Assembly (NCBI GenBank): GCA_009760855.2
Contig: WPIO01000007.1
Coordinates: 4,745,001 to 4,809,000, forward strand
Length of the DNA stretch: 64,000 bases
Direction of reading: 5' to 3'
Source of the DNA: Cristatella mucedo
Lineage: Eukaryota > Bryozoa > Phylactolaemata > Cristatellidae
Part shown: piece by piece, positions 33,331 to 46,277 of the stretch
Numbering within the stretch: the stretch's first letter is position 1
Layout of the letters: each line of letters starts with the position of its first letter
Made by a program: the position numbers and the translations under genes
The notes under the pieces: model-generated
What the model saw: the letters and a program-made list of their open reading frames with translations, nothing else
Told to the model about the DNA's origin: nothing
Database searches by the model: none

Positions 33331-35552
33331 TGTCACAATTGACTAATTGACATTTTTATTTCCATCACGAGTGAATCACTAGACAGATACCAGATTCATT
33401 AATCCTAAGGTGCGTTTTTATTAATATTGCTATTACCTATATATAAATACCACTAGGTAACTAATTTTCATTAGTTTTTTGTCCTTTGGTGCAAAGCATG
33501 TTTTCTTAATGCACTATGCATAATTAGCTCATAGCATAGCCACTATTCCACAAAAGCTTTTCAGACAAAAGTCTTATACCACTGTTCGAGCTGTTAGCCA
33601 CTACTGTACGAACGTCAGATTCGAACATAGGCCACTCATTGTGTCGGTCACTGAATTTGTATGGGTTATGAGGACATAACACTATGCAGTAGTATCCACA
33701 GAAGTGCAGCAGCACAGGTGCCATAGGCGAACTTTGTAGCTTATGTCATTGCAGAGTATGAAAATATTGAGTAGCCAATTTGATTGAAATTATATCACGA
33801 TTGCTTGCACCCAGATGATAAATGTTGCAACGTGTGGACAATTTGTCAAGGCAAAAACAAACAGCTACTCCGTTAAAGCGGCTGTTAAGATGTGCAAGGC
33901 CAATTTCTACACAAGCATATTTTAGCATGTCTGCCGGAGGTTAAACCAAGCTTCGGGCGCATTGTTTCATATTCAAACACTGGAAAAGAACTCTTGAAGG
34001 TAAGTTGAGTAATTGCAGCTCGCTTAAGCAAACTTCTTTCACAATATTGGGTAGTATGCAAAATACCAATTTTTAATTTACATAATATGGGTATGTTTAG
34101 TGGCAGGCACGGAAAAAAGAGCCTTGAAATATGCAAAGTCCCGAGGCTTTTGGCGAGAACTCGCTGACTATTCAAGCAAGAGTAACTGCTGTGCGGAGGA
34201 CCCTTCGAAACGCCAAACTGGCAAGCACGAGCCTCCCACCGATACATCCACCACCCATCCTTCATCCACTGCCCTATTATCACACTGCTGCTCTGAGCTC
34301 GTCGTTTCAACACTCCGGGGCTGGATCAGCCATCTTCAGGAGGGAGAAGCAATTAAGTCAGCGAGGACTATATTGCAGACCTAGACATTGATTCTACTGA
34401 TGCGGCTGAGGGAAAAAAGCCGTGCTTCCCCAACCTGATCCCAATCCTGAGCCATTTGATCAGCGACCTTGATCCTACCGAGGCTAATGATTAGCCTATG
34501 TTCTAGAGGCTACATCTGTAAAACTTATGGGATGAAATCGGAAAAGTAACAGATCAGGGAAACCCCTGCAAACTTATTTCCAACTTCTTCAGGCGAGGCG
34601 TGCTTCTGCGACGGTCCATTCGAGGCTACAGGAATCCCCTGCAACTCGAGTGACCAACCACCTAGTCATGGACAGTTCATCGAGGAGCCTGAAAGCCGCG
34701 ATGCTTCATAAGAGTGCCGGTCTCTCCCTCAGAGCTTACGTTGTGCAATCTCAAAGAGAACTTCCCCAGTTTCAAGATGCTGCTGCGTGTTTTGCAGCAT
34801 GTAGACTATGGCTCCAAGGTCATTTGACACTTCAAAATGCACGAAGTTTCCTTTTTTCTTAAACTATGGGACATCCGGGATGCAAAGGTTCACTGTCACA
34901 AACGAGATTGGTCAAAGCAGATCGAGTTCCTTGGAAGAAAGAAAAACGTCACTTTGCCTTCTTATTCATAGCAGAGTATGCTATTATTATATTTATAAGG
35001 ATACTAACTACAGTCAAGAGGCAGCTGCTGGTGAGCGACTCTCGGAAGGAGCACGAGCGCAGAAATCAAGCAAGCATGGTAGATGCTCAAGAAAGTCAAG
35101 AAATCAAGCATGGTAGATGCTGGTGGAAAGCAGTCGAGAAAGGTCACAGCAGCATATACTTAGTTGCAAAAAGAGATAACAAAGAGATGGCAGCAAGGTC
35201 GGCACATCGGGGGGGGGGGGTGGGGGTATGGTTCGACCTCTCTGCCACGCCAGCAGTGCTTAGTCCTCTGGTCGCCGATTTCCAGAGTCACGGAACAGCA
35301 TGTCACCACCTATAGCCTGGCAAAGGAAGGGGATATTAATTGATTCGTTGAGAGCCAAGCAGCAAAGAAGCCAATTTTGTGTGAAGAGGTTCATTTTGAG
35401 TCCAAACAATCAGTTCTTAAAATTAATATGTGTGAACTGTGTAGTTTTTACTTATGCAGTCATGGATGAAGGTGCTGCATTCATGACATCTGCATACAAA
35501 GTAGGTGGTAGTTCTGTAACAGAAGAAGCATTGCATTGGCAATATAAGCCTT
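33331..35552. other. Unassigned sequence
   Basis: A minus frame of 142 codons (33885-34313) and plus frames up to 149 codons (34866-35315) show no domain. A near-direct duplication AAATCAAGCAWGCATGGTAG occurs at about 35065 and 35100. A G12 run lies at 35209-35220. Confidence 0.45.
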
Positions 35553-35553
35553 C

Positions 35554-35584
<31 letters not shown>

Positions 35585-35650
35585 CACTTGATAAAGCGCC
35601 CTCAGAGAACTCAATCTCTCTCTAGGTGCTTTACATTTGCTGCAAAGGGT
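35553..35650 (-). mobile_element. LINE-A 3' tail fragment
   Basis: About ten TAA units followed by TGCACTTGATAAAGCGCCCT, CAGAGAACTCAATCTC and TTTACATTTGCTGCAAAGG. Truncated after that point. Confidence 0.9.
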
Positions 35651-35935
35651 CAAAAAACAATTGTAAACACTGCATCACTGTACATTACAATGCAGAAAAA
35701 TTTTCGAAGAGCGTCTTAATCCAACAACAGCTTGCCTGTGGTTATCTGCGGATAAATAGCCACACATCTGCATGTAGCAGAAATGCCAAGTCTCAGATCC
35801 CGATTTTCGACCCTAATATTTGAAAGACTTCTTCACAATACATTCAGAAGCCAAATTAATTGCTCGTTTAGGAATAGTATATGCAGCACCTTTCCCTAGC
35901 ATGCTTTTTCCCTGTCAGTATAAAATTAAAGTTAA

Positions 35936-36062
35936 AGATTAGCTTCAACGGCTCTTGCCACCGCTTGCAGTGGCATTGAAAGATCGCTTACCGCTAGGCT
36001 CGAACCCTCGATCTGTGTCGTGAGCTGCCAGCACCTTACCCGTTGGCTAAGACCCGGAACCT
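35936..36062 (-). mobile_element. SINE-B copy
   Basis: On the minus strand: GTCTTAGCCAACGGGTAAGG, with an exact A box TAGCCAACGGG, then CAGATCGAGGGTTCGAGCCT with B box GGTTCGAGCCT (one mismatch). GCGATCTTTCAATGCC and GGCAAGAGCCGTTGAAGC follow. The head is well preserved and the tail is diverged or truncated. Confidence 0.55.
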
Positions 36063-37677
<1,615 letters not shown>

Positions 37678-37774
37678 ATAATAATAATAATAATAATAAT
37701 AATAATTACGCCCTCAGAGAACTTAATCTCTTTCTAGGCGCTTTACATTTGCTGCAAAGGGAAATGCAATTAGA
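37678..37774 (-). mobile_element. LINE-A 3' tail fragment
   Basis: About ten TAA units, then CGCCCTCAGAGAACTTAATC, CTAGGCGCTTTACATTTGCT and GGGAAATGCAATT. The TGATAAAG segment next to the tail is missing. Confidence 0.9.
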
Positions 37775-38219
37775 TGCTTGGGGTCGACTAAGGGGGTCAC
37801 AGCTGAAGTGGAAGCGATTAGTTGCCTGCCTTGCCACCTCTTCTTCTCGCCAGCAGTGGTCTGGTAAAGCAACTTTCTGCCAACATGCTTGATAATTGGC
37901 CAACGGGTTATCGCCAGCACGGCATACAAAGCAAAACGTTGAAGAAAGGTGCTAATATTTATGGCTTCCCCAGAAGATTATGACTGCTTGTTTATTGAGT
38001 CAAAAAATTCTTACCCTGAAAGATGAGAAAGTCACGATTCCGGAAAAGCTTGAGTTTTTGCTGCATCTTGGAACCACTCGAGAATTAGCACACAGAAGAT
38101 CTGGCTTCCTGCGATCCGAGAAAATTTGTTAGCAAATTGAACAGGTCAGTACTAGGTAACCTAACCTTAGGTCAAGCAGGTCCTACAAGATATTTTGATA
38201 TCGCACCATTGAGAGGAAA
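37775..38219. other. Unassigned sequence
   Basis: Nothing recognised. Confidence 0.5.
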
Positions 38220-38249
38220 TGCAAGTAGAGAGAGTGAAAGAGATAGAGT

Positions 38250-38328
<79 letters not shown>

Positions 38329-38388
38329 AAAGAAAGAGATAGAGAGAAAGAGGGCGAGAGAGGAAGAGGGAGAGAGAGAGAGCGCGCG
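38220..38388. repeat. (GA)n microsatellite
   Basis: (GA)n core at about 38254-38327 with AGAGAAAG/GGGAGA flanks. Ser/Leu minus frames are repeat translations. Confidence 0.95.
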
Positions 38389-38589
38389 AATACATCGGTG
38401 TTTGCTGTAAAATAAGCAATATTTTTTCAATGGCACAAACACGAGCAGTTCTTGTTGGATCAGAAATAAGCTAGCAACCATTGATGCATAAATGGTTTGT
38501 GTTATCTAAATTGTTACACAGCTGATTTTTAGGTTTCGAATCCTTTTATTACTGAACATTGGCCTTTGAGTTGCGTCTGGTTCTAAAAA

Positions 38590-38845
38590 TCAATGATGCG
38601 CCTAAATTTGGTCATCTCAATGGTTTCCGGATCTTTTGGCAGAGTTTAAAACCATTAATTAATAAGTCCTTCTCGAGGAACTCTCGTCTCGTTTGGGCAT
38701 CACTGGCACAGCGCAGACATGGTTTAGGTCTTATCTCGCTGGGAGACTCCAGAGCATTGATGTCAAAAGGCAAAGGTCATCCGAGAAACCACTTATGTAT
38801 GAAATACCTCAGTGCTCTTTAGTCAGCTTTTTTTTCGTAATTTAT

Positions 38846-38846
<1 letters not shown>
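38590..38846 (+). mobile_element. LINE-A RT fragment ending in a (CT)n tract
   Basis: In one plus frame it encodes LGITGTAQTWFRSYLAGRLQ, SIDVKRQRSSEKPLMYEIPQ, then CSLVSFFFVIYAL. This matches the WFKSYLS and GVPQGSVLGPLLFVIYALPL region just before the catalytic YADD box (family knowledge). The codons for Y-A-L run straight into (CT)n at 38847 and no RT sequence follows the tract. Gly of PQG is Cys here, and the copy is truncated at both ends. Confidence 0.75.

Positions 38847-38927
<81 letters not shown>
38847..38927. repeat. (CT)n microsatellite born in LINE-A RT
   Basis: About 80 bases of CT starting directly after TATG of the codons for Tyr-Ala-Leu of the LINE-A RT. Confidence 0.95.
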
Positions 38928-38930
<3 letters not shown>

Positions 38931-39207
38931 TACTCTCCTTCTGTCACCCCCTGCAGTCACTTTGCATCACTAAAGTCTCAGCGCTGTAGACTCATCCATT
39001 TCACTCTGTTTCTCCTATGCCCCAGAAAAAAACTTGTCTTTTTTAATGTGCGCTGTTCTGTGTAGTATTACTTACCTATGCAAGATTCAGATTTCAAGCT
39101 ATTAATCACAGATACTGCTACTAAACAGCAACCCTTAGCGTCTCCTCGTGCCCTTGAGCATGCTTGTCTAAGTATGATACCTGGTTTGTCATTAACTCTT
39201 GGCAAGT

Positions 39208-39274
<67 letters not shown>

Positions 39275-39275
39275 G
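39208..39275. repeat. (CT)n microsatellite
   Basis: About 65 bases of CT. No LINE sequence recognised in the flanks. Confidence 0.95.
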
Positions 39276-40896
39276 GTTGATTAGTTCGCGAATAGAGATC
39301 TGTTTCTCTTACGACCTTCACCATTGACTTATCATTGTTATCATTAGTATTGTTCTTATCTCAGTTATCGTTATAACAGGGTAATGAGGATGCTTGTGGT
39401 CACACGGCAGCCCGGCAGTGCTGTATGACTAACTGTGCAGAACATGCCTCCGCTGAGCAAGCACGGTGTGCTGTCTGCTTCTTATTGCAGAGTCTTTCAG
39501 CTACGACACTGTAAAAGTGAGCGAGGGCGCACGTAGGGTCCGACTTGCCTGTCATCACAGTGAATCACTCGGAAAATTTTTCAATCGAGCGCATTCGATT
39601 GGCATGTGGCCAGAAAGTTATGTATATGCCTAAGACAGTGTCGCTCTTGACTAGATACAACTTCACTGGCAGGGAACCGAGCAACCAAGCCAAAGGGGAT
39701 GAACAGCTCGGCTCCTGGGCTGCCGGCCTAGCAAATGAGCATCCAGTTGGAGATTACCCATTCCAATGTTGAAAGAGCCGCACGATTAGATTAGAGATCC
39801 ACCTCTTTGGTAACTGCCCATGCAGCACTCTAATCTACAGCTGGATGGCACAATTTTTGGGTAATTGACTCAATCGCAATCTCAGCCCCACTGCTAGCTA
39901 CCCGAATGTGAAGAACTCTACTAATTACATGTGAGGCCCTTCTTGTGGGCCTTGAGTTGCAATCGTGTCAGCAGAAAGGTCAAAATGGCATGCAGAAACT
40001 ACAGGAATTTCCACTGCAGCAGCAATGCAAAGATGCGGTCACACAGTCGAAAGCAGATGCAGGGGTCCAGCACATCCGGCAGGAATCCTCACATTCGACC
40101 GTAGAAATAGAAATGCACAAACACAAAAAGGCACTCACGGTATATGCTCATGGTTTTTGCAAACTTGTTGCTCTGTTATTGGCTTTCTCATTGGCTATTC
40201 AAGTTACTCGGTTGCTGCCCCAAGTTTACCATCAAAACGTTGTTTCTGTAGGGAGGCAATAACAACCGTAAGGAATTTCATGTGCACCCCATCAGCCAGT
40301 AAGACCAGGTGGATGGGCGGGCAAGGTCACCCTACAAGATTCTGTGCCAAACATCTACACAGAGCAGCTTCCTGGACATAACCGGCGACGAACAACACAT
40401 ACCTTTTCTCAACGATGTAGATGGGGCGGCACACTCGGGCAGCTGACATTTTAGGAAAGTCCTGGAAATAAATAACAGAATAGAAGTACTGGCAGTGGGA
40501 GCAGAGAAGAAACGCCAAGTTTGGTAGAAAAAATAAAGGTAGCATGGTTTCACAATGAGTGCCCAATGCAATCCACCGTGTGAGACCAACGAACCGAGAT
40601 TTCTGTCGCCAAGACAGGCAGTGCGTTATATTGTAAAGGCACCAAGATTGAAACAACTGCATCTCTAGTCAAATTTGACTAAATATTTTTTGGACTGAGA
40701 TGCCATCCAGGTGGCCGCAAAAGACACACTGTCTATTGTGTGCCAAAGCAATGACGATGACCTGGCCTTCTTCCATAGGAGTACGGTGCTTTCTTAACCA
40801 GATCTGGTGATTCACGTGAACTAGCATGGCTCCCGGCTATTTTAAAGGCTTATTTGGCACAGCTACTTTAAATATATCTGGCTTTGCCATGCAGCT
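39276..40896. other. Unassigned sequence with a protein-like short frame
   Basis: The 75-codon plus frame at 39545-39772 (starting MPVITVNHSENFSIERIRL) has balanced composition and no repeats, but I recognise no family. Frames of 105 and 138 codons at 39945-40381 overlap each other in two plus frames, so at most one could be real. No splice or promoter evidence was established. Confidence 0.3.
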
Positions 40897-41058
40897 TATA
40901 ATAATAATAATAATAATAATAATTCACTTGATAAAGCGCCCTCAGAGAACTCAATCTCTCTCTAGGCGCTTTACATTTGCTGTAAAGTGAAATGCAATTG
41001 AATGGTAAGTAAAATCATGCTTGAAAAACAAACGAGATGAATAATATGGTTAGGGGTT
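40897..41058 (-). mobile_element. LINE-A 3' fragment
   Basis: TAA repeats, the GAGAACTCAATCTCTCTC block, and the 3' untranslated region up to ATGGTTAGGGGTTG. It carries the ATGCTTGAAAAACAAACRA variant shared with 57761 and 58888. Confidence 0.9.
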
Positions 41059-42414
41059 GCGAGAGGCTGCGACTGCGCAGCTGCCAGAGTGTATTCCGAA
41101 TGCCACAACGAATCTGGGTTCGTGTAGTGCAAAGCGTTCCTAATGCAGTTCAACGTGACTGCGAATGGACGAGGTCGTTTTGCCGGTTTGGAGCTAAGCG
41201 ATTCCACATTGCGATTCTGTGCCTAGAATCTGTCCCGTGTCGCACCGCATCGATGGCAGCACGCGATCACTGGCCAAACAGGCAGGCAGGCAGCAGCAGG
41301 CTCGGTTAAGTTAACGATGGCAGGCAGCAGGTTCTTCTAGAACACGGAACAGCAAAACAGGGTCGACCGAAAGCGAGCACTGTGCAAGGCAGAGAGGAAG
41401 CGCCGACGAACGTCGGAGCCTGCATGCAGCGCTCCCACGGCTCTAATCGATGTGATAGAATCCTGTGAGGGAAGTGGTAGTCGGCTGCTTGGAGGGGGGG
41501 GGGGAGTTGGCCGAAACCCACCCCCAGAAAAGCAGGTTTGCTGTTTCGGAGCGAACTGGGACTTGTCTGCTGTCGAGGCATTTATTCAGTGATCCAGGAT
41601 ATTTTGGGCTCACGGAGAAAATTCGACCGAATCCCCTCCTGCATCGTTGCAGTCGTTGCACCGGATGATTCATACGTGGCTCTCCCTTCCCCGTGGATGC
41701 CAAGTCTGCACGAGGCAGCACAGCAGCAGCTGGCCAAGGCGAGAGAGCCTGGTCTGGAATGGAGAGCTTGCGCGGCAGGCGAGCATGACCTGCTATGGTT
41801 GGCATGCACATGAAGCTCATTCAACGTGAGGACTATAATGCAGGCGGCCATTTGTGATTCACTAGCTTTTTAGTGCCTGCAATTAGTGCTGCTGCTGAGC
41901 AGGATGAATGCAGCAGAACAGAGAGCATTGCATATTGATTCCTGACTGAGGCGGCTCTGATGGACAACAGACTGCAGACAACGTCTGAGCGAATCTCGTG
42001 GAATTTGAGCAGCGAAGCAAAGAGGCGATTTTATCGGCCGCCGCGCCTGAGCTTAGCTGTCACGAGAAGCATGGATGGGGGCCCTTAATCAGCCAGGCTC
42101 CAGAGAGTGACTGGCTGTTCGAGTGCTGGCATCTGCTGCGTGGCAGCGAACTGCCTTCGCTGCCACGTGCGCTCCGGTCAGCCTTGCATGCTGTAATGAC
42201 GCTCGCCGAGCCGCACTGCCGAGGAGGAGCCGAAGGAACACGCTTGAATGGTCACTCACGGGTGGGCATGATACGACACGAAGCGTCTCTTCCGAATGCT
42301 GGACCATGCAAGCAATACCGTCCCTTAATCAGCCGCATCGCAGTCAGAAGTCGGTCTTGTTATTTTTCGCACGTGTTCATCTGTTTATAACCTCATCAAA
42401 ATAGAAATGACTGC
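41059..42414. other. GC-rich unassigned block
   Basis: Many overlapping frames of 60-130 codons on both strands, consistent with low stop-codon density and not with one gene. A G11 run lies at 41494-41504. No domain recognised. Confidence 0.4.
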
Positions 42415-42416
42415 CC

Positions 42417-42456
<40 letters not shown>

Positions 42457-42581
42457 GAGAGAGAGAGAGAGACACACACACACACACACAGAGGGAGACA
42501 GAGAAACACAAAGACAGACAGAGAGAGACAGAGACAGAGAGAAAGGGAGAGAGAGAGAGAGAGAGTGAGAGTGAGAGAGTG

Positions 42582-42632
<51 letters not shown>
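42415..42632. repeat. GA-rich tract with CA and GAGACA segments
   Basis: GAGA cores at both ends, (CA)n at about 42472-42490 and GACAGA units between. Translated Ser/Leu/Cys frames are artefacts. Confidence 0.95.
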
Positions 42633-42738
42633 AAGAGAGAGCACGAGGCTTGGGGGTTACCGTGTCTGTGATTAAGACAGGGGGCATCACGAACCCGCAG
42701 CTAGCCTCAGCAAGTGCGCCAGAGTGGTGGCTTGCTCG

Positions 42739-43080
42739 TATAATAATAATGTGCTTGATAAAATGCCCTGAGTGAACTCAATCTCTTTCTAGGCGCTATA
42801 CATTTGCTGCAAAGCGAAACGCGATTGAATGGCGAGTAATATCATGCTTGATAAACAACATGAATAACATGGTTAGGGGTGACATGCAAAGGGTCAGCAT
42901 GCAAGCTTGGTTAGTGGCAGCATGCACAGTGTCAGCACGCATAAGCACATGAAGGACGAATCACTGGGACCCATTAAATGCCGTCTTCAATAGATGCGTT
43001 TTTAAGTTCTTTTTAAATGTGGTCAAGTCAGGGGATGTTCTGACGCAAGTCGGGAGTGAATTTCAGGCTTTGGGAGCATA
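42739..43080 (-). mobile_element. LINE-A 3' fragment
   Basis: Short TAATAATAAT tail, TGAGTGAACTCAATCTCTTT, the full 3' untranslated region and the last RT codons up to CAGGCTTTGGGAGCATA. It carries the TTGATAAACAACATGAATAA variant shared with 8197 and 15257. Confidence 0.9.
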
Positions 43081-45129
43081 GTAGAGACAGCCCGTAGGCA
43101 TGTATAAGCCATGTGGCAGTGTGGAGACAGCCTCTTGCCACTGCATCCCAATATTCGGACGCCATGTTTTTCCAGTGCTTCCAGCTGTTGGGCTTTCCAC
43201 ACTTGAGGGGTGGGGACTACCAAAGTATTCTTGCAGAGGCTCAGCTGGCCTGTCTGCCCCGGGTAACGCTCTGGGAGCTTCGTGGTCTGTACGCCAGCAG
43301 AGCGGAAGGATTTAGCTGTATGCTTTTTTAGACGAGTTCCCCCGGGCTCTTTCCTGGACTATCCCGGTCAGTATCCTGCTTGTTAGCATCTGAGCTCATT
43401 TGCTTGTGAATCGGTCACCTGTTTCTCTTCTCTGCATCCGTTCTGGTTCGAGTTTGCATCTCTGTGCGGCCGGTCTTTCACATGCCCGAAGCAACTTTGC
43501 AGCAAGCGCCTTGCTTGAAGAAAGGCCACGCCGGTATCATATCCAGCGGTTCTCGCGGGTTGTCGATAAGCTAGAGGCAGTCGGCTGTCCTTCCTCGTCT
43601 AACCACCAGTGGCAAGCCTGCCTGTACATGCCAGCAGCTCTCAAGTGCCAGGGTTCGCAGGAAGCGATAGCTGTTTTCGTGTAATGACGTCTTACTTGGG
43701 TCGCTTTGCACCAACTCGTTAGATTGCCGTTTAAACCATTTAGAAACGCTCATTTCCAAAAGTCTGGCTTGTGTGTTCGAGATCTGACCGGCAGCATCCC
43801 TATGGGCTGATTCGCTCGATTGTGATAGACCAGCAGTCATAGCCTGGAATTCGGGCGGCGAATTTTTTAGTCATGAACTGGGCCTATTATTCATCCATTT
43901 TCGCTGAGTCTCGCACTCGGTACGCACATAAACACGATCGCGAGCCTGGGTGGCCAGGGGTAAACATAAAGCCGACAAGCCGGAAAGTCTAGCCTGAGCG
44001 CACACAGCTGGCCATTGCTAAAAGCAGTGGCAGCAATGCACTGCTATGGTTGGCTTGGTTAATAATGGGCAACTGCCAATTAGTTCGTCTGTTCAAGGTA
44101 GATAAGCGATTTCTGGCTTAACAACTGACGTGCTGCCGTCAGCTGCTGGTACACCATAGGCTAGCCTTTCAAGGCTGGTTCTGTAGGCTGTCTCGTACTG
44201 AACTGCTGAGGGCGGGTAGGTAAACAGCTCCTGGTGCAACATCACTAAATTAATCATGTCTCCAATGTGAGGACACATAAGGTATGGTCTCTCAGATCCT
44301 GCTGTGCATGAAAGCATGCAGGTGGCTAGCCAAGAATTAGGCACGATACTAATCTCGCAATCTTAGTCATCTGGTCCTCAGTTTCCGGCGAGCATCATAG
44401 CAGGAGTCTCTATCGCACTGGCATAATGGTTACTCGAGAGACTGGGCAGATCGGCTCTCGGTGGGATACCACGTGACAAAGGTCGCACCCAATTTGAATT
44501 CACCTCGATGAAAAGAAAAGACTCGGATCTGCAACATTTATCGCCTCTGTTCAGATGCTCCTGGTCTCGAGCTGGCTTGAACCAATGATGCTCGTGACGC
44601 TGTGGGCCGTAGTTTGTCCATCGTATGCTTCAATTGAACCCCAGCAATGCAGCAGGGCCACGGGAGCACTGTTGTATGTTCAATGTCGTCGTTTGTGCTG
44701 TTTTAGGAGCTCCATTGGCTGGCTGCCAGTCGAGCAAGAGCATATAATTTGAGACTTGTGTAGGGACTTGGTAACCGCACGAGTCTGATCGGAGTTACTT
44801 GGGTGTGATGGTCTACTAGCTCCCAGGTCGTGCACTAGGTTGAAGGACTATTGAGGCACTAAATGATTCTGAAGGCAAACTCTGTAAGGATAACGCTTGG
44901 GGTAACGTAGGGATGCCACGAAAAGCCAATAAAGCAAGCTTAAAATCCGCCTGGTGATTTGCAGCAGACACAGATGACCTCTCACTTGTGCAGGCGAGTG
45001 AGCGAGCGAGCAAGAGGGAGGAGTGCCTACCTTCTTCGTGCACGGGCTCGCCTGCACCCAGCATTTTCCTCATGCAGTGGGTCGTGTACAGCTACACTTG
45101 CACTGTCCAGTTTGTGTACGAATAACTCT
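43081..45129. other. Unassigned sequence
   Basis: Open frames are at most 94 codons and no domain or repeat family was recognised in 2 kb. Confidence 0.5.
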
Positions 45130-45975
45130 TCCAACTTCCTCTAATCTTACTGTTTGCTCTTTGATGATCTCTGCCATTGATTCTACGGATGCCACTTTTG
45201 ATCACGATGTCCTTCTTGAATTGTCGAGAGCTTCTTTTGATCACGATATCCTTCTTGAATTGAATAGGAGATTTTGCACTTCCGATAAGTGCTGGTGTAC
45301 AAGTAACCGTCATCATTAGCTCGAAATTTAAGTGTCCTCTTTGATAGCTGCTTGACATTTTAAAGCTTCATAAAGACTTCTCCCACAAATAGCCACCACA
45401 ATCGATCTATCTCCGAGGCCGCTATGCAAATGTATTATTATTATTGTATCGAAGATTAGGGAAGTCCACTACGCTGGCTTGCTAAATATCCTACTAGCTC
45501 TCTTGGTTCTACCTTGGATAAACTACTGTAATTCAGTTTAGACTGGATTACAGAAAAGCTATTAAGCCACCGCAGCTGGCAATGATTGCTGCGGCGATTG
45601 CTGCAATGATGGCTGTGAGATTGGTCAGCAAATCCAAGAGGCTTAGCCACGTGTCCCCTTAGCCAATGAGCTGCGATGGCTACCGCTTGATCAACGGTTC
45701 TTGCATAACAACGACATCTACTCTCCTATTGCCAACTGTGGCATATGCTTTCCAGTCACCCAGAGTTGCTATTTTCACGTTACCTTCTTTCGCTAATGCA
45801 CTGCTACTTGGCTACGTGTTACTTCTCTCTGCTGCATGAGACGAAGTGAATTGGCGACAGATGAGCGCCGACAGCCGCTCAAGCTATGAGCACGCTAGTG
45901 AAAACTCTGTATCATGAAACCCACTTGGTCAATATGGCTGTGTAGAGTTGCAGACGGAGACACATTTCCTTAGAT
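45130..45975 (+). mobile_element. LINE-B copy, decayed, with internal duplication
   Basis: Starts with LLMISAIDSTDATFDHDVLL, a version of the LLDLSAAFDTIDH block. The FDHD.LLEL segment is then repeated once (45188-45262, about 39 bases). TGTCCTCTTTGATAGCTGC at 45338 matches LINE-B TGTCGTCTTTGACAACTG. Later TCGGTTTAGACTGGATTACAG-like, CACCGCAGCTGGCAATGA and GCTGCGATGGCTACCGCTTG blocks match 16975-17105. The 3' end matches 16200-16460. A short ATGCAAATGTATTATTATTA patch at 45424 may be a tiny LINE-A tail insertion. Confidence 0.65.
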
Positions 45976-46136
45976 TAGGTTCTTGATAGTCGTACAGGTG
46001 GTTAGAATTAATTTAGATCGTATAAATGCAGCCTAACATTGCCATCCTAACTGGCTTCGGTTAGTCAACAATGCGCATCGCATGACTCGTCCGGCAGCTA
46101 GTGAGATACAATCCTTAGCTGACACAAATGCATTAA

Positions 46137-46277
46137 TATAATTCATTTGTATAGCGCCCCAAGAGAACATAATCTCTATTCAGGCGCTTCACATATGCCT
46201 CGGGGCTTGAGTCCACGACCTCAGCTTGACCTTGGTCGGGGCGAGCACCTTTAACCGCTGAACCAAGCCAGCTTATT
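46137..46277 (-). mobile_element. SINE-A copy
   Basis: On the minus strand: AAGCTGGCTTGGTTCAGCGG with A box TGGTTCAGCGG, TTAAAGGTGCTCGCCCCGAC, CAAGGTCAAGCTGAGGTCGT, a B box-like GACTCAAGCCC, then GGCATATGTGAAGCGCCTGA, ATAGAGATTATGTTCTCTTG and GGGCGCTATACAAATGAATT. This is a full-length copy and the best match between the SINE-A tail and the LINE-A 3' end. Confidence 0.88.

Noticed and set aside
41037-42404. Host gene in the GC-rich block
   Set aside because: Many mutually overlapping short frames on both strands, no domain, and the first frame starts inside a LINE-A tail.
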